Source: Coptis chinensis (taxonomy: Eukaryota; Streptophyta; Magnoliopsida; Ranunculales; Ranunculaceae). Taken from it: a stretch of DNA of 64,000 nt. The notes beneath the pieces are model-generated. The model saw nothing but the letters and a program-made list of their open reading frames with translations, had not been told where the DNA came from and searched no databases. The stretch covers positions 37,534,501-37,598,500 of the forward strand of contig CM027377.1 of NCBI GenBank assembly GCA_015680905.1, given 5' to 3'. A program made the translations under genes and the position numbers. Below are positions 13,165 through 22,766 of the stretch, one piece after another (position 1 is the first letter of the stretch; each line of letters begins with the position of its first letter).

Positions 13165-13193
13165 TGTGCAACATTCAGAAAGCCATTTCCAAC

Positions 13194-13505
13194 TGTCATG
13201 TCCCAGACATTGACCAAGGGCTATGGGGTATTATCTTTTATGTAGTAGGGGTAACCTAGTCATTTCCTTGTTAAGTGATTGGTTAGATGTTCGCCACATG
13301 TTTGGCCTTGATCTATTTTTTGAAAGCATTGAGCTTATATGTGTAGAAAAAAGGAAAATGCGAGATACGAAAAAAAGGTTAATGAGAAAAAGCTCTGAAC
13401 TTCATTTTTGAAGCAGAGAAGGCTCAACTTCATTATTGAAGTAGAGAAGTTTATCTCTTAATTGTTTTGGTTTCATTCAGTTGAATTGTTATTAGGGTCA
13501 TAACA
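13194..13505 (+). repeat. 5' LTR of the gene-capturing element
   Basis: It begins TGTCATGTCCC and ends GTCATAACA. Near 13390-13450 it contains an imperfect direct repeat of about 30 bp built on CTGAACTTCATTTTTGAAG and CAACTTCATTATTGAAG. The 3' copy keeps two bases (TG) that are missing here. Confidence 0.93.
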
Positions 13506-13507
13506 AT

Positions 13508-13519
13508 TGGTATCAGAGC
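13508..13519 (+). other. Primer-binding site, initiator tRNA-Met type
   Basis: TGGTATCAGAGC starts two bases after the 5' LTR and is complementary to the 3' end of plant initiator tRNA-Met, the usual primer of many copia and gypsy elements. Its position confirms the LTR edge and plus orientation. Confidence 0.9.
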
Positions 13520-13935
13520 ATTCAATCCTTGACAAAGATGATGGAGATGCAAGATGGGGTTCTCAACTAGCAGAACAAGTGGAGAGAGAGGCTCAAACAT
13601 GGGAGAGTTATGAGAAAAGGATGGATGAGCGATTTGACAAGTTATTTAAGCTGCTAAATGATATGGGGTATATAGAAATGGAGAAACAAGCTGAAGCAGG
13701 ACTTTCTTCAAACATAGAGACGCCATTAGAGACCTTCACTGAAGCTGAAAGTCCAACTCATCGAGTCGACTCAGAAAAAGCACCAAAATATGCAGAGAGA
13801 AATCTAACTAGTACAATGATAACACCATCAATTCCAATCAATGAATCATCAAGTGCAGAATCAATTGAACAAGTCAGTGAAGGTAAATCATCATATGTTT
13901 TAACTTTCGTAGTTTCATTTGTCAGTTTTTCTGTA
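13520..13935 (+). pseudogene. Leader segment of the chimeric ORF, origin unknown
   Basis: It is open and in frame with everything downstream to about 16.09 kb. It has a charged, probably coiled-coil stretch (AEQVEREAQTWESYEKRMDE then RFDKLFKLLNDMGYIEMEKQ) followed by a Ser/Thr/Glu-rich region. I do not recognise it. It may be the element's own residual gag-like N-terminus or a fourth captured host piece. No ATG lies at the very start of the frame. The first in-frame ATG is at 13621, inside the coiled-coil stretch, so the original start is unclear. Confidence 0.5.
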
Positions 13936-14630
13936 AATAATGGAATTGGTATTATTAGAAACAAATGGGGTAGTTTACTTGGTTTACTTAAAGTTGTTTC
14001 CAAATATCAAAATGAGAAGAAATGTGATTCTAAGGCTTCTTCTGGTTTTGGATCAACCTATAACTATGGACTCCCGGTTTTATTTGATGGGAAGTGTGGG
14101 AAAATTTATAAGAATTTAAATGGGAGTGCTGTTTTAGACTCTGTTAAAGTGACCAGGGTTATGGTTTGAAAGTTCTGTGAATTAAGGTGGTTGTTTGATA
14201 AAGGGAAATGTTATGTTTGTGAGAATATGAATAAGTTTCTAGCTAGAGGTGTTGGAACAGATAGACAAATTTTTTGTGCTACATTGCAACATAAGCTTTT
14301 GGAGTATTATAAGATGTTGGCAGTACTTGAAGCACTTTCGATGAATCAGGTAGTGAGTTTGGGAAATTATTTTTTGATAAATCAGGTGGTGAGTTTGGGA
14401 AATTATTTTTCGATGAGGTGATTGTCAATTTGGTTAAATGGGCCAATGTTTAAGATGAGATTGGAAGTTGTTTTGGTTGATAGTTGTAAGATTTTGAAAA
14501 GTAGGGCAATGGCTGGTGCAATTCCTAATCATGCTCAACATGGTGACCCTTTGGTGCAAGAGTTTTTGAGGCGTCTACTTCAACGAGTGTGGCCTCCACT
14601 TTACGAAATGGTAAGAAGTTGGCTTTTGGT
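13936..14630 (+). pseudogene. Captured GCP3 (gamma-tubulin complex component 3) fragment
   Basis: GCP3/SPC98 is a core subunit of the microtubule-nucleating gamma-tubulin complex. The recognisable order is NKWGSLLGLLKVVS (N-terminal region), then a deletion, then NGSAVLDSVKVTRVMV, FCELRWLFDKGK, LQHKLLEYYKMLAVLEALSM, and finally AMAGAIPNHAQHGDPLVQEF with RVWPPLYEMVRSW. These follow the collinear order of plant GCP3. The frame is constant, with stop codons at 14167-14169 and 14419-14421. A short duplication around 14346-14400 repeats NQVVSLGNYF. Segments that are separate exons in plant genes, as far as I recall, are joined without intron sequence. It fuses in frame to NOP56 sequence at about 14630. 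Confidence 0.8.
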
Positions 14631-14890
14631 AGGGGGAATTACAGAAGCAGCCAAAGCATCCATGAGACAAGAAATTTCTATAACTGAGTTGATCAATGTC
14701 GAACAATTTGTCAGGACGGTCATGATCCTTGTTGAGCACAGGAAGAGGCTCCATGAATATTTGGCGAAAAAAATGAATGACCGCATGACTAATTCGGCTT
14801 CTCTTATTGGTGAAATTGTTGGGGCTTATCTGATTTGTCATGCTAGTAGTCTCCCAAATTTTGTCAGGTGCACTCCTTTGACACCTCATG
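14631..14890 (+). pseudogene. Captured NOP56 fragment
   Basis: NOP56 is a core protein of box C/D snoRNPs that guide rRNA 2'-O-methylation in the nucleolus. The fragment reads ITEAAKASMRQEISITELIN, then VEQFVRTVMILVEHRKRLHE, KMNDRMTNSASLIGEIVGA and LICHASSLPN. This is the conserved Nop-domain entry (family form EAAKASMGQ...DLINVQQFAQRVMDLSEYR...MNDIAPNLASLIGE). It stays in frame with the GCP3 part upstream and the ankyrin part downstream, apart from a TAG at 14941-14943 in the linker. Only about 85 codons are present, far less than the full protein of about 500 residues. Confidence 0.82.
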
Positions 14891-14943
14891 TAAGGATATT
14901 CAATCAAAGCAATACTTCTGTTCTGGTTGGTCGCAATTTCTAG

Positions 14944-16165
14944 AAGCAGCAGAATACAAACCCAGAACTAACTCGTTTTCTCATTTACCAAAACACTAAC
15001 ACTAGTGAAAGGAAAGGTTATGTTTCAGGAGAGAGATTGGTATCAGCGGCGAGAGATGGAGGTTTATTTGAAGTGAAGATGTTACTGGAATTCAATCCAT
15101 GTCTAGCTAAGTACTCTACATATGGTGGTCTCAATTCCCCTCTTCATTTTGCTGCTACTAGAGGGCACATTGAGATTGTAGCATTGTTACTTGAGAATGG
15201 GGCAGATTTGAATTCGAGGAATTATTGTGGATAGACTACGTTGATGCATGCGGGTCGGCATGGACACTGGGAAGTTAGGCATACTCTTCTACTGTTCAAA
15301 AGCAATGTTACTCAAGCAGACTATCTCAGTGGAAGAACATCTCTTTATTTTGCAGCTGTAAATGGCCATGTTAGATGCGTAAGACTTGTTGTGGCAGACT
15401 TTGTGCCGAGTGAGTGTTATGAGATTACTAGTGCTCAGACCAACAATGGTGATAGAGACAATGGGTCTATTTTAAAGAACAAATATGGTCAATGTGCACT
15501 ATCTAAGTTTGTAAATATAGCAGGGGATGGTGCTAAAACAGCTCTGCATAGGGCCGCATTGAATGGTTACTTCGATTGTGTACAACTACTACTCGACATT
15601 CAGGCAAACATCTTGGCAGTGGTATTTTAGTATGGCACGTCTACCGATTTGATAGGAGCTAGCAGCACTCCTTTGCATTATGTTGCATGTGGAGGAAACC
15701 TAAAGTGTTGTCAGATGCTTCTTACAAGAGGAGCTAGTCGAAGGACATTGAATTGCAATGGGTGGTTGCCGATTGATGTTGCAAGGATATGAGGATGCCA
15801 TTGGCTTGAACCATTGCTCTCACCCAATTTTAATTCAGACATACCGACATTTGCACCATCAAATTGTCTTTCCTTGCCTCTCTTAAGTGTGCTTAATATA
15901 GCAAGAGAGTGTGGGTTGCAGTCCTCTACCTCCTATGATGAAAGTGATGTTTGTGTTGTCTGCCGAGAGAGCGCATGCACTGTAGCGGGTGAAGGTTGTG
16001 GGCATGCTTTGTGTGTGCGGTATGCACATTATCTCTGTTCAATAAACCATATACCTTATAAAATGGATGGACCACCTGGTTCCCTTCCATTCTCCTCCCC
16101 CAATGTCGGCATGGCATTATCTCTTTTGTTAAATTGCCCTATTCCCAAGCGAAGGAGCCTCATGA
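14944..16165 (+). pseudogene. Captured XBAT31-like ankyrin-repeat/RING E3 ligase gene
   Basis: The intact family (XB3/XBAT) are plant E3 ubiquitin ligases with N-terminal ankyrin repeats and a C-terminal RING finger. The piece starts at [12 protein letters not shown], close to the family N-terminus, and runs through repeats such as [72 protein letters not shown] and [20 protein letters not shown] to the RING ([20 protein letters not shown]). Stops occur at 15232 (TAG), 15628 (TAG) and 15790 (TGA, where the family has Trp). A RING cysteine is replaced (LCVRYA for LCVRCA). After a frameshift near 16090 the RING end [11 protein letters not shown] is still readable. The copy is continuous without introns, so it is a reverse-transcribed message. 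Which XBAT member it came from is uncertain. Confidence 0.85.
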
Positions 16166-16330
16166 GGTTACTACTTTACAAGCTTATGAATCATATTTGT
16201 TTCAATTTACAATATATTATATAATGTTGGAAGTCTTGGAAGTGTCGTGGGCCATTTTATGGATGAAATGGATGCTGCAAAAGATCTAGGTGATTTGTTT
16301 TGCAATACACAGGAAGTCAGAAGTCACGGG
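16166..16330 (+). pseudogene. Second GCP3 fragment, from the C-terminal region
   Basis: [20 protein letters not shown] and, after small frame changes, MDEMDAAKDLGDL match the order of the plant GCP3 C-terminal half (MNHFVTNxQYYIMxEVLEVSW ... EMDAAKDLDDL). The XBAT and NOP56 pieces therefore sit between an early/middle and a late part of one GCP3 message. Frame breaks: a 2-base insertion near 16215 and one shift near 16250. What follows to 16480 is not recognised. Confidence 0.72.
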
Positions 16331-16510
16331 ACAGATTCTATGCAAATCTCTAGAGTTGCAGGCAATAAGTCGATCGCTCCAAGTGCTCTTAAGGCAGTAA
16401 CATGAGTTCTTTTCCAATGTTCTAACACCATTACTGATGATGCCACATGGAAAGATTGCTCCCACATTTCTGTTCCGTTTTCTCATTTCAATCCTTGAGG
16501 ACAAGGATTT
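16331..16510 (+). other. 3' internal region of the gene-capturing element
   Basis: An unidentified stretch up to the polypurine tract. Its last 40 bases (ATTTCAATCCTTGAGGACAA, then GGATTTTAAAGGGG) resemble the conserved sequence before the polypurine tract of other plant gypsy elements. Confidence 0.5.
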
Positions 16511-16522
16511 TAAAGGGGAAGG
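16511..16522 (+). other. Polypurine tract of the gene-capturing element
   Basis: TAAAGGGGAAGG is the second-strand primer site. In the original element it was followed by TAT and the 3' LTR, as seen across 21408-21416 after the duplicated GAAGG. The nested element entered exactly here. Confidence 0.85.
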
Positions 16523-16798
16523 TTATGCAGGGCGATAGACTCAAGTAGCACTCAACCCTCGCAACAATGAATAGAATAATCTCTATTCGTATTATAACTC
16601 AAAATTCATAAAAGTCCCTTTCTCAAAACCCTACCTAGCCTTTATATAGGCAACGTAAACAAAACAAACATGTGAAATAACAACTACTGGGTTATTGCTC
16701 TGCGGTGTGTACAAAGCCCAAACACCTCTGATAGAATTCACCACAGAACTTTGATAGAGCATAGCACACATAACTCTGACAGAACTCAAACTGCATCA
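16523..16798 (-). repeat. 3' LTR of the nested gypsy element
   Basis: On the plus strand it begins TTATGCAGGGCGATAG and ends CTGCATCA. Its partner is 21132-21407, of identical length (276 bp). Confidence 0.93.
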
Positions 16799-18279
16799 TT
16801 CCCCCCTGCGTGGGAGAAATTCGACCTCGAATTTGGCTTGTCTTCATCTGAAGAAGTATCACAATAAGGACGAAGGTGCTTCACGTTAAAAACATCCGAA
16901 GTACAGAAATGATCAGGTAACTGCAACCGATATGCATTGGAATTGATCTTGGCAATGACCTCCAGAGGACCAATCTTGCGAGGGCCCAATTTGTTGTACC
17001 TACCAGCTGGAATCCAATCCTTAGTAAGAACAGCCCAAACAAAATCTCCTACTGCAAAGCTCACATTTCGGCGGTGGCGATCAGCAGCGAACTTATACTT
17101 CGAGTTAAAGTCGAGCAAATGATGTTGAGTAACGTCGTGAACAGTGTGAATTTCCTTAATGAAGTCACCAGCAGTACCATGCATACGAGATAAATCCAGA
17201 ACAGGAGCCAAATCAATAGGAGAGCGGGGATTAAAGCCGTAAACAATCTGGAAAGGACTGTAACCCGTACTCTTGTTCACTGAACGATTAAAAGAAAACT
17301 TTGCCTGAAACAACACATGCTCCCAACGTTTAGTATTCTGACCTACCAAACTGCGAAGGAGATTACCCAAAGAACGATTCACCACCTCTGTCTGACCATT
17401 CGTTTGAGGATGATATGCACTATTGAACTTAAGGTCGGTATGAACAAGCTTCCACAAACTCCGCCAAAAATGGCTCAAAAATTTAGTATCCCGATCAGAC
17501 ACAATAGACTCAGGTAAACCATGGAGATGATAGACATCCTTAAAGAAAAGTTGAGCAACATTCACAGCGTTAGTGGTTTTCTTCCAGGCAATGAAGTGTG
17601 CCATCTTAGAAAACCTATCAACAACCACGAACACAGAATCCATACCCCGTTGGGTGCGAGGTAAACCCACAACAAAATCCATACTAATATCAGCCCATGG
17701 ACGAACTGGAGCAAGTAATGGCATATACAACCCAGCATTGTTAGCACTGCCTTTAGCAACCTGGCAGATACGACAACGGTCCACAAAGTTATGCACCTCT
17801 CTAGTCATATTAGGCCAGAAGTAAGAATCAGAAACAAGGTTGTATGTCTTATCACGCCCAAAATGCCCAGCACCATGTAACTCCCTAATAATCAGCAATC
17901 TAAGACTACAATCCAGAACACATAAACGTCTACCTTTGAAAAGAAACCCATCATGGAGAAGGTAATCAGAGCGCTTACCCGCCCTCATCTCAGCCACAAT
18001 AGAAGAGAAGAAAAGATCATCAGCTATCAAATCACGAAAACTGTCAAAACCAGCTACTTGTGTTCGCATAGACACCAACAAAGACACACGCCTACTGAGA
18101 GCATCTGCCACATGGTTCTGAGCACTCGATGTATGCTTAAGCACAAAAGTAAAATCTTGTAGATAACTGGACCAGCGTAACTGGCGAACGTTAACCTTAT
18201 CCTGTGTTCCAATATGCTTTAGAGATTCGTGATCAATATGTAGAACAAACTCATTGTGAATTAGGTATAGTGACGCCAA
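16786..18279 (-). CDS. RNase H C-terminal part and integrase of the nested gypsy element
   Basis: A 497-codon open frame. Residues about 10-62 are the tail of gypsy RNase H ([10 protein letters not shown], then HVADALSRR). The integrase zinc-binding motif HHCC is at H135, H139, C169 and C172. The catalytic D-D-E is visible in SMDFVVGLP (D201), VSDRDTKF (D262) and GQTEVVNR (E298). A GPY/F-type module ([21 protein letters not shown]) follows near residues 420-455. The protein would insert cDNA into the genome. The frame is offset from the reverse transcriptase frame, overlapping by about 19 bases at 18261-18279, which is a frameshift relative to a functional polyprotein. The first Met is not a true start. 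Confidence 0.92.
   Translation of the reverse strand: MASLYLIHNEFVLHIDHESLKHIGTQDKVNVRQLRWSSYLQDFTFVLKHTSSAQNHVADALSRRVSLLVSMRTQVAGFDSFRDLIADDLFFSSIVAEMRAGKRSDYLLHDGFLFKGRRLCVLDCSLRLLIIRELHGAGHFGRDKTYNLVSDSYFWPNMTREVHNFVDRCRICQVAKGSANNAGLYMPLLAPVRPWADISMDFVVGLPRTQRGMDSVFVVVDRFSKMAHFIAWKKTTNAVNVAQLFFKDVYHLHGLPESIVSDRDTKFLSHFWRSLWKLVHTDLKFNSAYHPQTNGQTEVVNRSLGNLLRSLVGQNTKRWEHVLFQAKFSFNRSVNKSTGYSPFQIVYGFNPRSPIDLAPVLDLSRMHGTAGDFIKEIHTVHDVTQHHLLDFNSKYKFAADRHRRNVSFAVGDFVWAVLTKDWIPAGRYNKLGPRKIGPLEVIAKINSNAYRLQLPDHFCTSDVFNVKHLRPYCDTSSDEDKPNSRSNFSHAGGNDAV
16799..16809 (-). other. Polypurine tract of the nested gypsy element
   Basis: On the minus strand GCAGGGGGGAA directly precedes the 3' LTR. Confidence 0.8.
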
Positions 18280-19619
18280 TGCTTAAGTGTTTGAATAATG
18301 GCGTAAAATTTCAACTCATAGGCACCATAGTTTTGTTTGGCGCCAGTTAATTTCTCACTAAAAAAAGCCAAAGGACGTCGGGTTTGGCTAAGAACAGCCC
18401 CAATACCCACCTTAGAAGCATCGGTATGAACCTCATACGGCAAAGAGAAATTAGGTAATGCAAGAACTGGTGTGGTGATCAATTTTTGCTTAAGCAAAGC
18501 AAAGCTCGCATCTGCTGCCTCAGTCCAAATGAATTTCCCACTCTTCATGCAGTCAGTAATCGGTGCGGTGATAATACTAAAGTTGGGAATAAACCTCCGA
18601 TAGAATGATGTGAACCCGTGGAAACTCCGACATTCATGTAAACTGGCCGGCCTAGGCCACTGTTGAACTGCATCCACCTTAGTCTCATCCACCGAAATGC
18701 CATCCTTGGAAACCACATACCCCAAAAAGAGAACACTATAAACACAGAAAGAACACTTCTGAACTACCGCATACAATTGAGCAGCCCTCAACGCATGCAA
18801 AACCTCGCGCAACTGTCGTAAGTGCGACTCTAAGTCAGGACTATAAATCAGGATGTCATCAAAGTAGACGACAACACAACGACCAATAAATGGTTTCAAC
18901 ACCTGGTTCATCACTCGCATAAATGTGCTAGGGGCGTTTGAAAGCCCAAACGGCATGACCAGCCACTCAAATAAGCCTTCACGAGTTTTAAAAGCCGTTT
19001 TCCATTCATCCCCAACCCGAATACGTATCTGATGGTATCCACTCTTTAAATCCAACTTGGTAAACACCATGGCACCATACAACTGATTTAATAAATCATC
19101 TAGACGAGGTATGGGAAAGCGGTATTTAACAGTAATTTTATTAATAGCTCGACTATCCACACACATACGCCAACTACCATCCTTCTTTGGGGTCAAAAGA
19201 GCTGGAACGGCACAAGGACTAAGGCTCTCATGGATGTGACCTTTGTTAATTAAATCACCAACCTGTCGCTTGAGTTCTTCATGTTCCTGGGGACTCATGC
19301 GATAGTGTGGGCGATTTGGAAGGCCAGACCCTGGCACAAGGTCGATATGGTGTTGAATATCCCGTAAAGGCGGCAACCCATTGGGCAAATCAACAGGGAA
19401 AACATCCTAAAATTCATCTAGCAGACCCTGAACACAACCCGGTACATCACCAGCACCACCACTAGCCTGTCCTAGTAATAAATATACCACGCCCGACTCG
19501 GCCATCTCCTCTTCAAACCGACACATAGACAGAAGGCTAGAGGACCCATTCACCTCCGTACTCGGTGCTGGAACTACTGTCTTAGTTGGCATCAAGATAA
19601 TGCGCACTGAGTCAACCAT
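18261..19619 (-). pseudogene. Reverse transcriptase and start of RNase H of the nested gypsy element
   Basis: The main open frame is 18261-19388 (375 codons). It has [32 protein letters not shown], the palm motif [11 protein letters not shown] (YFDD at 175-178) and the thumb and start of RNase H ([25 protein letters not shown]). An in-frame TAG at 19407-19409 separates it from the linker 19410-19619, which carries on in the same frame. Ends with a stop at 18261 where the RNase H should continue, so a frameshift moves the reading to the integrase frame. Confidence 0.92.
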
Positions 19620-19720
19620 AAAACTGTAGGTATTCTGTCGTCCATCAGTACAGCTCCTCTATCAAACTACCACGGTCTTCCTAACAATAGATGATAGGCA
19701 TCCATTGCTACCACATCACA

Positions 19721-21097
19721 CTAGACCTTGTCTTTGTACTTAGAACCAATAGAAAAACTCACTAAGCAACGTCCAGAAACCGTTACCTCGGTAGTCTTGC
19801 TCAACCAGGACAACGCATATGGCTTGGGATGTTTTTCAGTTGGTATTTTCAGTTTCTTCACGGCTTCCTCATAAATCACATTCTCACAGCTACCAGAGTC
19901 AATAACAAGATGACAAACCTTCCCAACAATTGTGCATGTCGAGTGAAAAATGTTATGGCGTAGCCAACCATCACCACCCTCATCCTTGGGTGTGAAACAA
20001 ACCCGATGCACTACTAAGAGCTCTCCTTGATCACCATGAACAACTTCTTCAGGTGAGTCTTCTTCACCAACATCAAACAAAGGATTATCAAAGTCGTGAA
20101 GTTGTTCCTCTCTTTCGTCTTCATTATCGACAAACAAATTCTTCTTTTTGCAATTAGAAGTGATATGACCTTTCTCACCACAATTAAAACATGTTGTATC
20201 CCTAAACCTTTGTTGTCCGCCACCCTGCAGATTTGTGGGCCTATTAGAAGGCACAGTGTTTGGCACAATGTTTGGACGAGCAGTTGTGGTATATGAAACT
20301 CCTCCCCTGCAGTTAAACTGCTTCTCTAAACACAAAGCCCTTTGATGGGCTTCCAAAACTGACCAAGGATCAAACAAATTCAGCGTATCTTGGAAGTTCA
20401 GGCACAAGCCTCCAATATAGCGATGCATGAGTTGCTCCTCAGACTCTACTAAATCTGCCCGAACCACCAATTGATTGAAGTCTTTGATGTATTCATCTAT
20501 GGATTGGGCTCCTTGCCTTAAACTTTGGAGACAGTTATACAAATCCCGCTTGTAGTTATAAGGTAAAAAGGCAGCATGCATGTACTTCTTTAACTTCTCC
20601 CAAGTTTCAATCTTTTTCTTGCCCTGTCGGTTTCTAGTGGCCTTAGTTTGTTGATACCATGCAGAAGCCCTCCCTCTAAATCTCATGACCACAAGAGGAA
20701 CCCGCTTGTTCTCAGGGACCTCTTTGAACTCGAGAATCTCCTCTACAATACAGATCCAATCGATAAGCTCATCAGGCTGTAGATTGCCTTGGAACTCAGG
20801 AATCTCTACCTTTATCCCAGATTCGGTAGCCTTGATTCTTATTATGCGTCGCCGAAACTCTGGTCGGTCTAAATCAGCAAAAGGGTTTTCACCCTCATCA
20901 TCATCACTACTTTCTTCAATCCACGAGAAAGCTTAACGAGCGGCCACTCTCCGCCATTGCTTTGAACAATTTGCCAATTGGGCGGTGAGCGCATCAACCT
21001 GCCGTTGGAGATCAGCCACACGATCTCGCTCATACACATCTGCAAGAGGATCTATTCTTTGAACTCCACGACCTGCTCCACGTCTACCACGAGGCAT
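19721..21097 (-). pseudogene. gag and protease of the nested gypsy element
   Basis: The likely start is the Met at 21097 (MPRGRRGAGRG). The frame holds one TAA at 20933-20935 and then continues without shift through the capsid region (FRGRASAWYQQTK, FLPYNYKRDLYNCLQSLRQG, YIGGL), the zinc knuckle CFNCGEKGHITSNC and an aspartic protease with VIDSGSCENVI, stopping at 19721. Beyond that stop the protease end (AMDAYHLLLGRPW) can still be read with further stops and a frameshift near 19640, so the link to reverse transcriptase is lost. Confidence 0.88.
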
Positions 21098-21117
21098 AAT
21101 GTCAGGAAAGAGTGTTG

Positions 21118-21131
21118 GCTCCGATACTAGA
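21118..21131 (-). other. Primer-binding site of the nested gypsy element
   Basis: On the minus strand TAGTATCGGAGCC follows the 5' LTR. It is a slightly altered version of the initiator tRNA-Met complement TGGTATCAGAGCC. Confidence 0.75.
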
Positions 21132-21407
21132 TTATGCAGGGCGATAGACTCAAGTAGCACTTAACCCTCGCAACAATGAATAGAATAATCTCTATTCATA
21201 TTATAACTCAAAATTCATAAAAGTCCCTTCCTCAAAACCCTACCTAGCCTTTATATAGGCAACGTAAACAAAACAAACATGTGAAATAACAACTGCTGGG
21301 CTATTGCTCTGCGGTGTGTACAAGGCCCAAACACCTCTGACAGAACTCAACATAGAACTCTGACAGAGCACAACACACATAACTCTGACATAACTTAAAT
21401 TGCATCA
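21132..21407 (-). repeat. 5' LTR of the nested gypsy element
   Basis: The upstream LTR in the element's own direction. A TATATAAAGG box is read on the minus strand near 21250-21260, consistent with promoter function. Confidence 0.92.
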
Positions 21408-21415
21408 GAAGGTAT

Positions 21416-21728
21416 TGTCATGTCCCAGACATTGACCAAAGGCTATGGGGTATTATCTTTTATGTAGTAGGGTAACTTAGTCATTTCCTTGTTAAGTGAT
21501 TGGTTAGATGTTTGCCACATGTTTGGCCTTGATCTATTTTTTGAAAGCATTGAGCTTATATGTGCGGAAAAAAGGAAAACGCAAGATATGAAAAAAAGGT
21601 TAATGAGAAAAGGCTCTGAACTTCATTTTTGAAGCAGAGAAGGCTCTGAACTTCATTATTGAAGTAGAGAAGTTTATCTCTTAATTGTTTTGGTTTCATT
21701 CAGTTGAATTGTTATTAGGGTCATAACA
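21416..21728 (+). repeat. 3' LTR of the gene-capturing element
   Basis: A 313-bp partner of 13194-13505, beginning TGTCATG and ending CATAACA, followed by the TSD CCAAC. Between it and the nested element lie GAAGG (the duplicated target) and TAT. Confidence 0.93.
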
Positions 21729-21733
21729 CCAAC

Positions 21734-22766
21734 ATCCCAACTTCGGTGTATACAAAAACATCTTCAATCTTCACAAAAAATTGATGATATATAATTACAG
21801 TTTACGCCTTTAAGGACTTTTTTCCCTTCAATATTTTGGAATCAGTATGTATATATTTGGTTTTGCAGAAGTTTTTGCTTGTAACAAACTCAAAAGAAAA
21901 AAATAAAGTTAGTCAATTCTTAGCAACCAACGTGCCATCTTTTGAATTTGAGTTAGTAGACTTGGTTTGACTATCATTGTGAAACAGACTCGCTGCCTAC
22001 CACACTTCCATTAGGATTTGTGCCACTGTCCTGTTACCTCTATGGATTGAACAATGGTCATACTTGGGTGGTTTAGTATGTATTCTTTTCCATCAAGTAA
22101 GGAAAAAATGGATAGCCGGCCTATTATCTGAACTTAGTTGTACACGGCCACAACCAGTGGGTCTACTCTACTCTTATCCAATTTCATGAAGGACCTCAAC
22201 TTCACTAATGTACTTCCCTTTGAGGTAATTATATTGATATCTAAAGACAAAAGTTACAAAGATAAAGACTGCATCTGTACATTTTTACCTTTGAAGTAAT
22301 GGTAATATATTCCATTTTTACCTAACTGTGTACATCTCCATTCACATCTCCATGCATTTCTCTCATGCTCTCAGCTCTACATGGTAACATTGTACGTGAC
22401 ATGCATGTTCAATGAAATTAGATCCTGGTATAATCCACCATACACGTACTAAAGGATCAAGATTAAGGGATGGTAGCATTGTAGCAATCCCCAAAGAGTT
22501 GCAAGTATTAACCATATATGTAGCAAAAATTTAGATCAAAATAACTTACAGCCATTGATAACCACTTTCGCAGCCAATAATACCATCTTTTGGTAAGAAC
22601 TTGACCCACTTTTCACTCAGGGACTCAGGGTGCTATCACTTCTTCTCTTCCCTCCACCACACACAGAGCTTAGTAGACATATTACCTTCCACTTGTGTGA
22701 ATAAGATGTATCGTTCAATTCAAGACAACAATATCTTTGTATCTATCACTGTTGTTCTGTGTAGTG
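21734..22766. other. No gene recognised
   Basis: AT-rich sequence continuing the original locus interrupted by the gene-capturing element. No domain-bearing frame or bounded repeat was seen. Confidence 0.55.

Larger units (their letters stand above)
16523..21407 (-). mobile_element. Nested Ty3/gypsy element, chromovirus-like
   Basis: A complete 4885-bp element in minus orientation. Its 276-bp LTRs lie at 16523-16798 and 21132-21407, and the TSD GAAGG flanks it (16518-16522 and 21408-21412). In its own orientation it reads TGATGC...TGCATAA, PBS, gag with zinc knuckle, protease, reverse transcriptase, RNase H, integrase, polypurine tract and LTR. The short LTRs, initiator-Met-type PBS and gag-pol order suit a small chromovirus such as the Reina group, but I see no clear chromodomain, so the clade is not firm. 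Coding is broken by stops and two or more frameshifts. The LTRs differ at 17 positions by my count. Confidence 0.93.
13194..21728 (+). mobile_element. Gene-capturing non-autonomous LTR retrotransposon
   Basis: This is a complete element: two LTRs of about 312 bp (13194-13505 and 21416-21728), TSD CCAAC on both sides (13189-13193 and 21729-21733), a PBS matching initiator tRNA-Met next to the 5' LTR, and a polypurine tract at 16511-16522. Subtracting the nested gypsy element and its duplicated 5 bp leaves about 3.65 kb. The interior has no recognisable protease, reverse transcriptase or integrase. It carries pieces of GCP3, NOP56 and an XBAT31-like gene in one reading frame. It must have been mobilised by enzymes from another element. 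The LTRs differ at 9 substitutions and 2 indels by my count. Confidence 0.9.

Noticed and set aside
13508-13519. tRNA-like string TGGTATCAGAGC
   Set aside because: It is a retrotransposon primer-binding site, not a tRNA gene. No cloverleaf surrounds it.
15035-15049. Second string resembling a primer-binding site (TTGGTATCAGCGGCG)
   Set aside because: It encodes LVSAA of the ankyrin protein N-terminus. There is no LTR upstream of it.
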